Shown: positions 44,967-54,100, numbered from the stretch's first letter. The stretch is 64,000 nucleotides of DNA from Paeniglutamicibacter sulfureus (GCF_030512175.1 NZ_JAULBL010000001.1:806001-870000); one strand, 5' to 3'. The notes: generated from the letters alone by a model not told the origin. Numbers and translations are program-made.

Positions 44967-45961
44967 GGGGAGACCTCGATGGTTGCCGGCCCGGGTACGG
45001 TGCGGCCGCGTTCGGCCAACAGCGCGTTGACCTCGGATGGGGTGGGCATGTCGTCGGAGCAGGCCAGGCGGGAGGCGACAATGGCGCCTGCCGCGTTGGC
45101 GTAGTCCAGGACCTGTTCAAGGGGCCAGCCGGAGAGCAGTCCGTGGCAGAACGCACCGCCGAAGGAGTCCCCCGCGCCGAGGCCATTGACGGTCTGCACG
45201 GGAACCGGGGCAGAGACCACGCGTTCGGTGCGGGTCTTGGCCATGACGCCCTCGGGGCCGAGCTTGACCACGGCGATCTCCACGCCGGCGGCCAGCAGGC
45301 GGTCGGCATGCTCGTCGGGGGTGCCCTCGCCGACTGCCACCGCGCATTCCTTGTCGTTGCCGATGGCGACGGTGACGTGGGGCAAGACCTTGGCGACCTG
45401 GGCGCGGGCGGCTTCCTCCGATTCCCAGAACATGGGGCGGTAGTCCAGGTCCAGGACCGTGAACTGGTTTGCCGCCAGCGTCTCGCGTGTCCTGAGCTCA
45501 TGCGCGGCGATGTGGGCGCCTGCGCTTGGCTCCTGGCTGAGTCCGGTGACGGTGGACCAGAAGATCCGCGAGCTTCGGATGGCATCGACGTCCAATTCCT
45601 CGGCGGTGATCTTCCAGTCCGGTGCGGTGGGGAAGCGTCCGTAGAAGTAGAGCGGGAAGTCTTCCGGCGGCATGATGGCGCAGAAGGTGACCGGCGTCTG
45701 CAGCCCGGGGACCCGACTGACATGCCTGCGGTCAACCTGGAACTTGTCCAGCTCGCGCTCCAGGTAGCTGCCGAACTCGTCGTCACCAATCCGGGTGATG
45801 ACCGCGGTACGGCGCCCGTGGCGGGCTGCGGCCACCGCCACATTGGTTGGCGAACCACCCAGGTACTTGCCGAAGCTGTTAACCTCGCCGAGGGGAACAC
45901 CGATGTCGTTCGGGTAGACGTCGACGCTGATGCGTCCGATGGTGAGTACGTCGTGGGTCAC
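44963..45961 (-). CDS. iolC: 5-dehydro-2-deoxygluconokinase
   Basis: A 332-residue PfkB-family kinase, first gene of the core operon. VLTIGRISVDVYPNDIGVPL and the FGKYLGGSPTNVAVAAARHG segment are IolC-typical; the phosphotransfer motif is NGLGAGDSFGGAF with catalytic Asp. The start is GTG at 45961 with AAAGGAC about 11 nt upstream. Two overlapping IolR-type boxes lie 110-136 bp upstream. Confidence 0.93.
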   Translation of the reverse strand: MTHDVLTIGRISVDVYPNDIGVPLGEVNSFGKYLGGSPTNVAVAAARHGRRTAVITRIGDDEFGSYLERELDKFQVDRRHVSRVPGLQTPVTFCAIMPPEDFPLYFYGRFPTAPDWKITAEELDVDAIRSSRIFWSTVTGLSQEPSAGAHIAAHELRTRETLAANQFTVLDLDYRPMFWESEEAARAQVAKVLPHVTVAIGNDKECAVAVGEGTPDEHADRLLAAGVEIAVVKLGPEGVMAKTRTERVVSAPVPVQTVNGLGAGDSFGGAFCHGLLSGWPLEQVLDYANAAGAIVASRLACSDDMPTPSEVNALLAERGRTVPGPATIEVSP

Positions 45962-46071
45962 GCGGATCGACGTCCTTTCTTGTCTGGTTCCTGGCTGACC
46001 GGTTGCCCATCAGCCTCGAAGATCTCTGTGCTGTGAGTCAAGCCACAGGCAATACTCTGCACCATAAACTT

Positions 46072-46097
46072 TGTCCTGTCAAAGGTTTGTACTGTCA
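46072..46097. promoter_or_regulatory. Paired IolR-type operators before iolC
   Basis: TGTCCTGTCA (46072-46081) and TGTACTGTCA (46088-46097) lie 16 bp apart. Read on the minus strand, TTGTAAATATGACAGTACAAAC closely parallels TTGTAAGTATGTCAGGACAAAC before the tautomerase gene. A TTTGACA -35-like box and TTTATG follow, so a bound repressor would cover the operon promoter. Confidence 0.6.
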
Positions 46098-46147
46098 TAT
46101 TTACAACGAGCGTAACGTGACGGACGGCGGGATCGGACCATGCGCCC

Positions 46148-46564
46148 TCACGGCGCCTCCCCGGCGCCGGGAACTGCCAGCTCGCCGGTGGAATACTGGG
46201 CCCGGCCAAAACCAAACGACCAGTCCTCGGCACCGTTTTCCGAGTAACCGATGAAAACGTCCTCGCCGGCCACGCCGACGGCCCGGAGTTCGCGTGCGAT
46301 CGCGGCAAACAGCGCGGCCTTGGCCTCCCCGGAGCGCCCGCGCTGGGTGAAAACCTGGATCATCACCACCGCATCACTGCGGCCAAACCCGAGCCCGGCA
46401 TCCAGGGCGACGATCTGCCCGCGTGGATGCTCGGTCATGACGTGGAAGTAGTCACCCTCCGGGATGCGATACTCCCCCACCACCGCGGCATGGATCGCCC
46501 TGCTGAGCGCAGCCAACCCTTCGGGCGTGCGCCCCTCGGCGACATCAATGCGAATCATCGGCAT
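46148..46564 (-). CDS. Tautomerase-family protein
   Basis: A 138-residue protein of the 4-oxalocrotonate tautomerase-like fold: MPMIRIDVAEGRTPE, with Pro2 able to become the catalytic N-terminal base, and VMIQVFTQRGRS in the second half. GAGGGG lies about 8 nt before the ATG at 46564. It has its own promoter with a perfect TGTCCTGACA box 68 bp upstream, so it is likely coregulated with the inositol genes. It may assist keto-enol steps of cyclitol intermediates; no such role is established. Confidence 0.8.
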   Translation of the reverse strand: MPMIRIDVAEGRTPEGLAALSRAIHAAVVGEYRIPEGDYFHVMTEHPRGQIVALDAGLGFGRSDAVVMIQVFTQRGRSGEAKAALFAAIARELRAVGVAGEDVFIGYSENGAEDWSFGFGRAQYSTGELAVPGAGEAP

Positions 46565-46631
46565 GGGTCCGACCCCTCTTTCAGTTCAAGTCCACCGACC
46601 CGTCTCGGTCCGGCGGGTCCTGAAAACAGTT

Positions 46632-46641
46632 TGTCCTGACA
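46632..46641. promoter_or_regulatory. IolR-type operator TGTCCTGACA (perfect)
   Basis: Perfect inverted repeat in TTGTCCTGACATACTTAC; on the minus strand a TTGACT -35-like box lies just upstream, so the site falls in the -10 region of the tautomerase promoter. It is the closest match in the window to KGWCHTRACA together with those at 7935 and 9262. Confidence 0.62.
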
Positions 46642-46750
46642 TACTTACAAAGTCAAGAGTGAATTGTCATTCACCGCGCGAACGCCCCCCTTCCGCATCC
46701 ATGTATGGACAACGTGACCTTGTGTGGATATATTTTAGGTGCGTCACGTT

Positions 46751-46764
46751 TTGGAGCGCTCCAA
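46751..46764. promoter_or_regulatory. LacI-type operator TTGGAGCGCTCCAA (perfect)
   Basis: A perfect 14-bp palindrome sharing its 12-bp core with the site next to the LacI gene at 9362-10387. It lies 115 bp before the TIM barrel start. A regulatory link between the two distant loci is the simple reading. Confidence 0.62.
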
Positions 46765-46878
46765 GATTGCGTGTCAGTCTCCAGCTGCAGACGTCGCCCG
46801 CCACCGCGGCGGCGGTCATCGGCCGCCCCTACACGGACAGCTGCAAGCCCTTCCCCATCCAAGAAAGCTAGGAAAGCC

Positions 46879-47886
46879 ATGAAACTCGGTGTCTACAACG
46901 CCATCCTGCACGACCGTTCGCTACCCGAGGCGCTTGAAGCCATTGCCAAGGTTGGATTGACCGGCATTGAAATCAACACCGGAGGTTTCCTGCCGGCGGT
47001 GCACGTGCCGACGTTCGACGAGATCCTCTCCAGTGATATTGCCCGCGACGAATACCTGGGCCTCTTCGAGGGCACCGGCGTCTCGATCGCGGGACTCAAT
47101 TGCAACGGCAACCCACTGCACCCCAACCCTCTGATCGGCCACGCCCACGCCGAGGATATCCGTCGCTCCATCCGCCTGGCCGAACGCCTGGGCCAGGACC
47201 GCGTCGTCACCATGTCCGGCCTGCCCGGCGGGGAACCCGGCGCCACGACACCGAACTGGATCGTCAACGCCTGGAACTCCGCGGCACTTGACGTCCTTGA
47301 CTACCAAATGGGCGTGGCCGCCGACTTCTGGAAGGAAACCGACAAGCTCGCCGCCGACCACGGGGTGAAGGTGGCCCTTGAGCTCCACCCGCAGAACGTG
47401 GTCTTCAACCCGGCCGGCATCCGCGAGCTCGTCGAACGCACCGGTGCGACCCACGTAGGCGTCGAACTCGATGCCTCCCACCTCTTCTGGCAGCAGATGG
47501 ATCCCGTGGCGGTAATCCGCGACCTGGGCCCGCTGGTGTTCCATGCAGCCGCCAAGGACGTTCGCGTCAACCCGTCGGCCGCCATTTACGGGGTTTTGGA
47601 CAACCGCTTCCGCAAGCTCGACCCGTCCGAGCCCCGCACCAACCTGGGCGGCGACGAGTGGGCCAACGAGTGGCCGAAGGATGCCGCCTGGGACTTCGTG
47701 GCGCTGGGCAAGGGACACGACACCGCGTACTGGACCGAGTTCCTGCGCGCGCTGCAGGAGGTCGATCCCGAGATGTGGGTCAATATCGAGCACGAGGACG
47801 TGTCCCTAGGTCGCATCGAGGGCCTGGAAGTGGCCTCAGCCGTACTGCGCGAAGCCAACGCCACCCTGGAGGTTTCGGTCCGTTGA
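46879..47886 (+). CDS. Xylose-isomerase-like TIM barrel, LacI-linked
   Basis: A 335-residue TIM barrel opening MKLGVYNAILHDRSLPEALE. Related to the protein at 36429 (shared MSGLP, LDASHL, AAAKDVRVN, NIEHEDV). Metal ligands are suggested by VALELHPQN, GVELDASHLFW and the HAAAKDV His. AGGAAAGCC precedes the ATG; upstream open frame rejected. The stop overlaps the TTG start of an SDR gene, so both are coupled. An isomerase/dehydrogenase pair for a sugar or keto-sugar is likely; the substrate is unknown. Confidence 0.83.
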   Translation: MKLGVYNAILHDRSLPEALEAIAKVGLTGIEINTGGFLPAVHVPTFDEILSSDIARDEYLGLFEGTGVSIAGLNCNGNPLHPNPLIGHAHAEDIRRSIRLAERLGQDRVVTMSGLPGGEPGATTPNWIVNAWNSAALDVLDYQMGVAADFWKETDKLAADHGVKVALELHPQNVVFNPAGIRELVERTGATHVGVELDASHLFWQQMDPVAVIRDLGPLVFHAAAKDVRVNPSAAIYGVLDNRFRKLDPSEPRTNLGGDEWANEWPKDAAWDFVALGKGHDTAYWTEFLRALQEVDPEMWVNIEHEDVSLGRIEGLEVASAVLREANATLEVSVR

Positions 47887-48902
47887 TCGCCTGGGCGCGC
47901 TACCCGTACGAAGGCAAGGTCGTGCTGGTCACCGGCGCCGGCTCGGGCATCGGGCGCGGCATCGCCCAGGGGTTCCTGGAGCAGGGCGCATGCGTGGCGG
48001 TGCTGGGCCGCACCACCGACTCGTTGCGCACCACTGCCCAAGACCATCCGGAAGACCGGTCCCTGGTGCTGGCCTGCGATGTCACCGATCGCTCCGAGGT
48101 CGAGCGGTCCGTTGCCGAGTTGCTGGCACGTTTCGGCCGCCTGGACATCGTCGTCAGCAATGCCGGCTGGTGCGAACCCAGCGAACTCGAGACGTTCGAG
48201 GACGATGTCTGGGCGCGGATGCACGCTGTCAACGTGGACGCATTCATCTTCCTGGCCAGGGCGGCCCTGCCGGCGTTGAAGGCCAGCCACGGCAACGTCG
48301 TGGCCGTTTCCTCGGTCTCGGGAATACGCGGGGATTGGAACCAGTTCGCCTACAACGCCACCAAGGGCGCGCTCAACGCCATGGTCCAAAGCCTGGCCCT
48401 GGATCTGGGCACCCATGGGGTGCGGGTCAATGCCGTGGCCCCTGCCTTCACCGATACGCAGCTGACCCGCCAGAGGCTGGAGGACCCGGAATTCGCCGCC
48501 CGGCTGCTGGACAGGCTGGCCCTGGATCGGCCGGCGACACCGGCGGACATCGCCCGGACAGTCTTGTTCCTGGCCAGCCCGGACGCCGGTTACATCACCG
48601 GGGCCATTATTCCCGTCGACGGCGGAACGACCGTCTTCGGGAACGCCTCGCCCACTTTAGGACACAATGTCCGGAGGCCGGGTTCCACGACCGCGCGGAA
48701 CCCGCCTTCGGCGTTCCGGGTCTTCAGCCGCGGGGCAGCCGTGCCAGGTCAGCGGCACCGACGAGACCTGCATCCGGTCCCAGCTCGGCCCGGGCGATTT
48801 TCGCAAAGGGCCTATACCCCCGCCCGCTCAGCGCCTTTTGGTAGGCGCTGGTCGCCGTCTCGATCAGTGAGGGCGAGGCCGATCCCAGCCCTCCGCCGAT
48901 GA
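47883..48902 (+). CDS. SDR-family dehydrogenase with run-on C-terminus
   Basis: A short-chain dehydrogenase. TGAGSGIGRG is the cofactor loop, SNAG follows, and the catalytic Ser, Tyr and Lys are in AVSSVSGIRG and YNATKGALN. The TTG start overlaps the previous stop (TTGA) and has GGAGG about 10 nt upstream. The normal SDR end, IIPVDGGTTVFGN, comes near 48640 (about 255 residues), but no stop follows in frame until 48902. That adds about 80 Arg/Pro-rich residues antisense to the ROK kinase gene. A TAG lies one frame off at 48658-48660, so a one-base indel probably destroyed the original stop. Confidence 0.8.
   Translation: MIAWARYPYEGKVVLVTGAGSGIGRGIAQGFLEQGACVAVLGRTTDSLRTTAQDHPEDRSLVLACDVTDRSEVERSVAELLARFGRLDIVVSNAGWCEPSELETFEDDVWARMHAVNVDAFIFLARAALPALKASHGNVVAVSSVSGIRGDWNQFAYNATKGALNAMVQSLALDLGTHGVRVNAVAPAFTDTQLTRQRLEDPEFAARLLDRLALDRPATPADIARTVLFLASPDAGYITGAIIPVDGGTTVFGNASPTLGHNVRRPGSTTARNPPSAFRVFSRGAAVPGQRHRRDLHPVPARPGRFSQRAYTPARSAPFGRRWSPSRSVRARPIPALRR
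48679..48704. terminator. Hairpin between SDR and ROK genes
   Basis: CGGGTTCC / GGAACCCG arms with a 10-nt loop between the converging genes, just after the expected end of the SDR domain; a plausible bidirectional terminator. Its position supports the view that the SDR originally ended before it. Confidence 0.45.
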
Positions 48903-49683
48903 TCATGATTCCGGGGTCCAGCACAGCGGCAAGGTTCGCCAATCCCAGACCGAGCCATTCACCGGCCTCGGCGACGAGGTCGCCACATGCCGGATCTCCG
49001 GCTTCCGCCAGACGCGTGACCATTTCCCCAGTCACCGCAGAGGCGTCCCCGTTGGTTTCGGCCCGAAGCGCGTGGGCCACCGGGGAGTTGGAACCGGCCA
49101 GGGCCCGCCCCTCGCGTCCCAGCGCGTTGCCCGAGGCGTATTGTTCCCAGCACCCGCGGTTTCCGCAGGCACAGCGATGTCCGCCGGGAACCAGCGTCTG
49201 GTGTCCGAATTCCCCGGCGACGCCGAACCTGCCGCGCTGCAGCTTCCCGCCCAGGACGATGGCTCCGCCGATTCCGGTTCCCAGCGTCAGGCAGAGCATT
49301 TCGTTTTCGCCACGCGCCGCACCGAAGCGGTGTTCGGCCCAGCCGGCCGCATCGGCGTCATTGCTCAACATCACGGTGCGCCCCAGTGCGTCCTCAAGTC
49401 GTGCGCGCAGGGGTTCGTTGCGCCAGGCAAGGTGGGGGCTGAAGAGCACGGTGCTCCCGCTGGAATCCATCCATCCGGCCGCGCCCACACCGACCACGGC
49501 CCGGGGCGCCTGCTCACCGAGCTTTGTCACCAACTCGACAACCGTCGCCTCAACGGCGCGTGCATCGTGGCCGGGCGTGGGCCGACGGAGCCGGCCCATC
49601 ACTGTGCCGTCGCGGGTCACCAGACCTGCCGCAATCTTTGTTCCACCGATATCGACGCCGATGGCTAGGTCTTCCGCTGGCAT
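48724..49683 (-). CDS. ROK-family sugar kinase (glucokinase-like)
   Basis: A 319-residue ROK protein: GVDIGGTK at 9-16 for ATP phosphates, MLSNDADAAGWAE with catalytic Asp, TLGTGIGGAIVLGG, and the zinc motif CxCGxxGCxE (CACGNRGCWE, about 170-179). Its length and the absence of an N-terminal HTH fit a kinase rather than a ROK repressor. It probably phosphorylates glucose or a related hexose. AGAGGG precedes the ATG. The SDR run-on overlaps its 3' end by 179 bp on the other strand. Confidence 0.87.
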   Translation of the reverse strand: MPAEDLAIGVDIGGTKIAAGLVTRDGTVMGRLRRPTPGHDARAVEATVVELVTKLGEQAPRAVVGVGAAGWMDSSGSTVLFSPHLAWRNEPLRARLEDALGRTVMLSNDADAAGWAEHRFGAARGENEMLCLTLGTGIGGAIVLGGKLQRGRFGVAGEFGHQTLVPGGHRCACGNRGCWEQYASGNALGREGRALAGSNSPVAHALRAETNGDASAVTGEMVTRLAEAGDPACGDLVAEAGEWLGLGLANLAAVLDPGIMIIGGGLGSASPSLIETATSAYQKALSGRGYRPFAKIARAELGPDAGLVGAADLARLPRG

Positions 49684-49823
49684 GTGCCCTCTTCGGTTTT
49701 TGCGTGTGCAACGAACCCACGGTGACAGCCCGGCGTGGCGGTCAGGAATTTGGCCGGGGACAGTCGCGGACTTGGGGAAATTATCTTTAGTATCCTACCT
49801 TTTACCGCCGCTGGCCGTGGCAC

Positions 49824-51029
49824 TCATGCCAGTCCCCGTACACCGGAAATCGAACCGTCGTTGAGCTCCACCAAAATGCGCACTGCCTCGGACGGCTCGT
49901 CGACCAGGAAGACCATGTCCTCCATGGCCCGACCGCGGGCCAGGTCCACCAGCAACGGGTAGGCCGGCAGCGTCCGGGTCCAATAATCGATTCCCACCAG
50001 CACCATCGGGCTGATGCTGCCGGCCGCCCCGTAAAAGTTCTCGCAGGCGTCCTGGAAGATTTCCTGCACGGTCCCCGCGGCCCCGGGCATGAACACGATC
50101 CCTCCGGAACATTTTTCCAGCAGCACCGCCTCGCGGGTGGCATTGGCGAAGTACTTGGCAATGTGGGTGGCGAACATGTTCGGTGGCTCATGGCCGTAGA
50201 ACCAGGTCGGGATCCCCAGGTTCGCCAGCCCCACGGGCCAGCGTTCGCGCACGCGTGCGGCGGCCCGCGCCCAGCGGGTCACCGACGAGGCGAACCCGGG
50301 CTCGACCGCCAGCATTTCCAGCGCCTCGGCAAGGTTCTCGGTGCTGCCCGCGCCCAGATAGGCGCCCAGGTTCGCTGCCTCCATGGCTCCGGGCCCGCCG
50401 CCGGTGGCGACGATGAACCCCGCACCGGAGAGCGCGTAGCCGAGTCGGGCCGCCGTCGCGTAACCGTCGCTGCCGCGCTGTTGCGCATGACCTCCCATGA
50501 CGCCGACCAGCGGTGCATGGGCCAGTGCCCCGTCGCGGATCTGCGATTCCAGCCGCGCGCCGATGGCGTGGTCGTGCAGCGTGGAGGAAAGGGCCGCGTT
50601 CAACGCGTCGTGCGCCCCGGCCCCGTAGCGGTGCGAGAGCCAGGCGTAGATCCGCGCATCCGGGACCGTTTCGTAGGACCCGGTCTCCAACCCCGCATAA
50701 AGTTCGCCTCCGGAGTACAGTTCCCCGCGATAGGGATCGAAAGGCAGGCCCGGGATCTCGGGGAAAACCAGCGCCCCTCCCCCGCGCAAGCGGCGCTCGA
50801 TCTTGCCCTCGATCTCGCACCCCATGAACACCGAACCGGCGGCCCGCAGTTTTTCCAGCATCGCGCCCCGGGCACGCAGGTCAACGGATTGCACGTGCCA
50901 GCCGTGCATGGAAGCGGCCAGGCGTTTGTCGGTGAGGGCCAGAGCGGCCGCTGCGTGCCTGTCGAAATCGGCCAGCGACGCAATCTCGATGACGCGCGGG
51001 AGCGGGTGCAAGGCCGGAGTGCTGTCCAT
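49824..51029 (-). CDS. LOG-family Rossmann-fold nucleotide-binding protein
   Basis: A 401-residue protein whose C-terminal half carries LOG/lysine-decarboxylase-like features: LVGVMGGHAQQRGS, IVATGGGPGAMEAAN (PGGxGT-type loop variant) and FMPGAAGTVQEIFQDA. The ~170-residue N-terminal part has no motif I recognise. Related small LOG proteins are phosphoribohydrolases for nucleoside monophosphates. No clear ribosome site precedes the ATG, which might indicate a leaderless transcript. It is divergent from the SNF2 gene. Confidence 0.78.
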   Translation of the reverse strand: MDSTPALHPLPRVIEIASLADFDRHAAAALALTDKRLAASMHGWHVQSVDLRARGAMLEKLRAAGSVFMGCEIEGKIERRLRGGGALVFPEIPGLPFDPYRGELYSGGELYAGLETGSYETVPDARIYAWLSHRYGAGAHDALNAALSSTLHDHAIGARLESQIRDGALAHAPLVGVMGGHAQQRGSDGYATAARLGYALSGAGFIVATGGGPGAMEAANLGAYLGAGSTENLAEALEMLAVEPGFASSVTRWARAAARVRERWPVGLANLGIPTWFYGHEPPNMFATHIAKYFANATREAVLLEKCSGGIVFMPGAAGTVQEIFQDACENFYGAAGSISPMVLVGIDYWTRTLPAYPLLVDLARGRAMEDMVFLVDEPSEAVRILVELNDGSISGVRGLA

Positions 51030-51133
51030 GACATCAAAGACTAGGCGAATTTCACGGCCAGGGCCCGCATTGGTCGTCCACCTCCGCCCGGTCGCGGTTC
51101 GTGCTGGGGTGCCAGACGTGAAACGATAGGAGG

Positions 51134-54100
51134 ATGACCGAATCTGCTTTTCCCATGGTCGATGCGCGTGAAATCCTGCGTGTCGTTGGCGGTGTCTCCT
51201 TCACCCGCGGCAAGGTGCTGGCCACCGACGCCGCTCTGAGCGAGTTCCTGTGGGATCCGGATCAGCAGAACCTGTCCGGGACGGTGTCCGAGGACGGCGA
51301 ACCCGCTTGCGGCGTGGGCATCACGCTGGCGATGAAAAAGGGCGAGCGCGTCATCGACGACGCCACCTGCAACTGCGGCGATGCGCCCAAGTGCCGCCAC
51401 GTGGCCGCCGTGCTCATTTACTCCAATTCCATGCACCTGCGGGCCAAGGACGTGGTGTACCGCAACACCGCCGTCGCGGTCCCGGCGTGGCAGCAGTCCC
51501 TGCAGCAACTGCTTGCCCCGGCCCCGGCAGCCGCCAAGTCCCTGGGCGGACCCAACTCCAAGCACCCGGTGTTGCAGATGGGCCTGCAGTTCGAGCTGCA
51601 GGACACCACGCTTTCGGCACACCAGCAGTGGGCCCCGGGTTCCGGGGTGGGGCAGCTGAAGGTGGCCTCCCGGCGCTGGCGCCTGGGCGTGCGCCCGGTG
51701 GTGCGTTCCGGGTCCGACCGCTGGGCGCGGTCGAACCTGCGCTGGAACACCATCAGCTTCAAGACCTTCGGGTTGAACCTGGATGTCGAACAGCACCGCT
51801 GGTTCTGCCAGTTCGTGCCGCTCTACCGAGCCAAGGGCGAACTCTACTTCGGCGAGGACAACGACTGGCTGTACCTCGACGAGTATTCCTCGGCACTGCT
51901 CTGGGAGCTGCTGGCCGAGGCCAGGTCCCTGGGCGTGGCGCTGGTGGGAACCCGGACGTACACCAGGATCCTGCTGGCTTCCCCGGCCCAGGTGGCGCTG
52001 GGCACCCGCGCGGCCGAGGACGGCCTGGCGCTGGCCCCCTCGGTGTCCCTGGGCGGGCACGGCTTCATCCTCGATGCGCACACCGCCGCCGGTTCCATCG
52101 GCAGCCACGGCGTGTATGTTGCCAACGAGGACCAGAGCGAGATCTTCCTGGGCCAGGTCCCCGGCGGGCTCAGCCATAGCGAGCTGGCCATGCTGCACCA
52201 CCCCGAGACCCTGAACGTGCCGGCGGCGGAAACCGAGGAGTTCTTCTCCCGCGTCTACCCGCGACTGGCCCGCAAGTTGCGCGTGACCAGCCCCGACGCC
52301 TCCGTCGAGCTGCCCCCCGTGCTGCCGCCCAAGCTGGTGGCCAAGATCCGCTACGGCTCGCGGGAAACCGTCGACGTGGACTGGGTCTTCGACTACAACG
52401 GCATGGTCGTGGATGCCGCAGACCGCGACACCCTGGTGGAGTCCGCCCTGGAATCGGCGGTGCTGGAGATCCTGAACCGGCACCCCGCCTTCGAGTCCTC
52501 GGTGCTCGGGCCCCGGCATTTCCAGGGCCTGGAGGTCATCGACTTCGTGCGCCGCGTGCTGCCGGAGCTCACCGAGGTCCAGGACCTGGTGCTCTCGGAG
52601 GCCGGGACCCGCCCGGAATTCCACGAACTCACCGAGGCGCCGGAGCTGGTCATCACCACGGTGGAATCGGACCGCCGCGACTGGTTCGACCTGGGCCTGC
52701 TGATCTCCATCGGCGAGCGGCAGATCCCCTTTGCCGACATCCTGCGTGCCCTGATCCAGGGACACACCAAGCTGTTGATGCCTGACCGCAGCTACTTCTC
52801 CCTGGCCGATCCGCTCTTTGACAAGCTGCGCGCCCTGGTCTCCGAGGCCGGCGGGCTGCGGGACATGAAGGACAAGGAAGCGGACATCTCGCTGACCCCC
52901 TACCAGTTCTCCATGTGGGAGGAGCTGGAGGACCTGGCCTCCCGCATCGAGGGACCCGACGCGTGGGTGGGCGCGCTGAACTCGCTGGTGAACCTGAAGA
53001 CCACCGAGGTGGCCGACCTGCCCCCGACGCTGAATGCGACGCTGCGCCCCTACCAGGTGGAGGGCTTCGGCTGGCTGGCCACGCTGTGGCGCAACGGCCT
53101 GGGCGGGGTGCTGGCCGATGACATGGGCCTGGGCAAGACCCTGCAGACCCTGGCGCTGATCCTGCACGCGCACCAGGTGTGGGAGAACCCCGCGGCGTTC
53201 GAGGGCATCAGCGCCCAGGCCGGCGTGCGCGCTCCCTTCCTGGTGGTCGCCCCCACCTCGGTGGTCTCCAACTGGAAGGACGAGGCGGCGCGCTTCGCCC
53301 CGTCCCTGCGGGTCGTGGCCATCACCGACACCGAGTCGCGCGCCGCCGCCTCGCTGGCACAGTTGGCCAAGGACTACGACGTGGTCGTCACCTCCTACAC
53401 GCTGCTGCGCCTGGACGACGACGCGTATGCGGACATCCCCTGGGCCGGGCTGATCCTGGACGAGGCGCAGTTCGTGAAAAACAAGGCCACCAAGGCACAC
53501 CATGTGGCCAGGGACATGCCCGCCCGCTTCAAGCTGGCGATCACCGGCACGCCCATGGAGAACAACCTCATGGAGCTCTGGTCGATCTTCGCCATCGTCT
53601 CCCCCGGGCTCTTCCCCTCGGCCGTGCGCTTTGCGGAGAACTACCAGCGCCCCATCGAGCGCCAGGGACTGGCCGAGCCGCTGGTGCGCCTGCGCCGTCG
53701 GATCCGCCCGTTCATGTTGCGCAGGACCAAGGACGCGGTGGTCACCGACCTGCCGCCGAAGCAGGAACAGGTACTGCACGTGGAGCTGGGCGAGGAGCAT
53801 CGCCGGGTCTACGACACGCACCTGCAGCGCGAGCGCCAGAAGGTGCTGCGCCTGGTCGATGACATGGACAAGAACCGGTTTACGATCTTCCAGTCCCTGA
53901 CCCTGCTGCGCATGCTCTCGCTCGATGCCTCGCTGGTGGACCCGGAGTACGCGCACGTGCCCAGCGCCAAGCTCGATGTGCTCTTCGAACAGCTGGAGGA
54001 CGTGCTGGCCGAGGGCCACCGTGCGCTGATCTTCTCCCAGTTCACCTCCTTCCTGAAGAAGGCCGCTGACCGGTTGGATGCCGCGGGGGTGCCCTACGCC

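Larger units (their letters stand above)
46565..46878. promoter_or_regulatory. 314-bp divergent regulatory region
   Basis: Between the tautomerase (-) and the TIM barrel/SDR operon (+). It holds the IolR-type box at 46632-46641 for the minus side and the LacI-type palindrome at 46751-46764 for the plus side. The frame open from 46705 into the TIM barrel has no ribosome site and a basic, low-complexity product, so it is treated as leader. Confidence 0.5.

Noticed and set aside
46705-46878. In-frame upstream extension of the TIM barrel at 46879.
   Set aside because: It translates an operator-containing leader into basic low-complexity sequence; the ATG at 46879 has a good ribosome site and aligns with the start of its paralogue.
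47658-47882. Upstream extension of the SDR frame into the TIM barrel gene.
   Set aside because: It overlaps a certain gene in another frame; the TTG at 47883 with GGAGG upstream is the natural coupled start.
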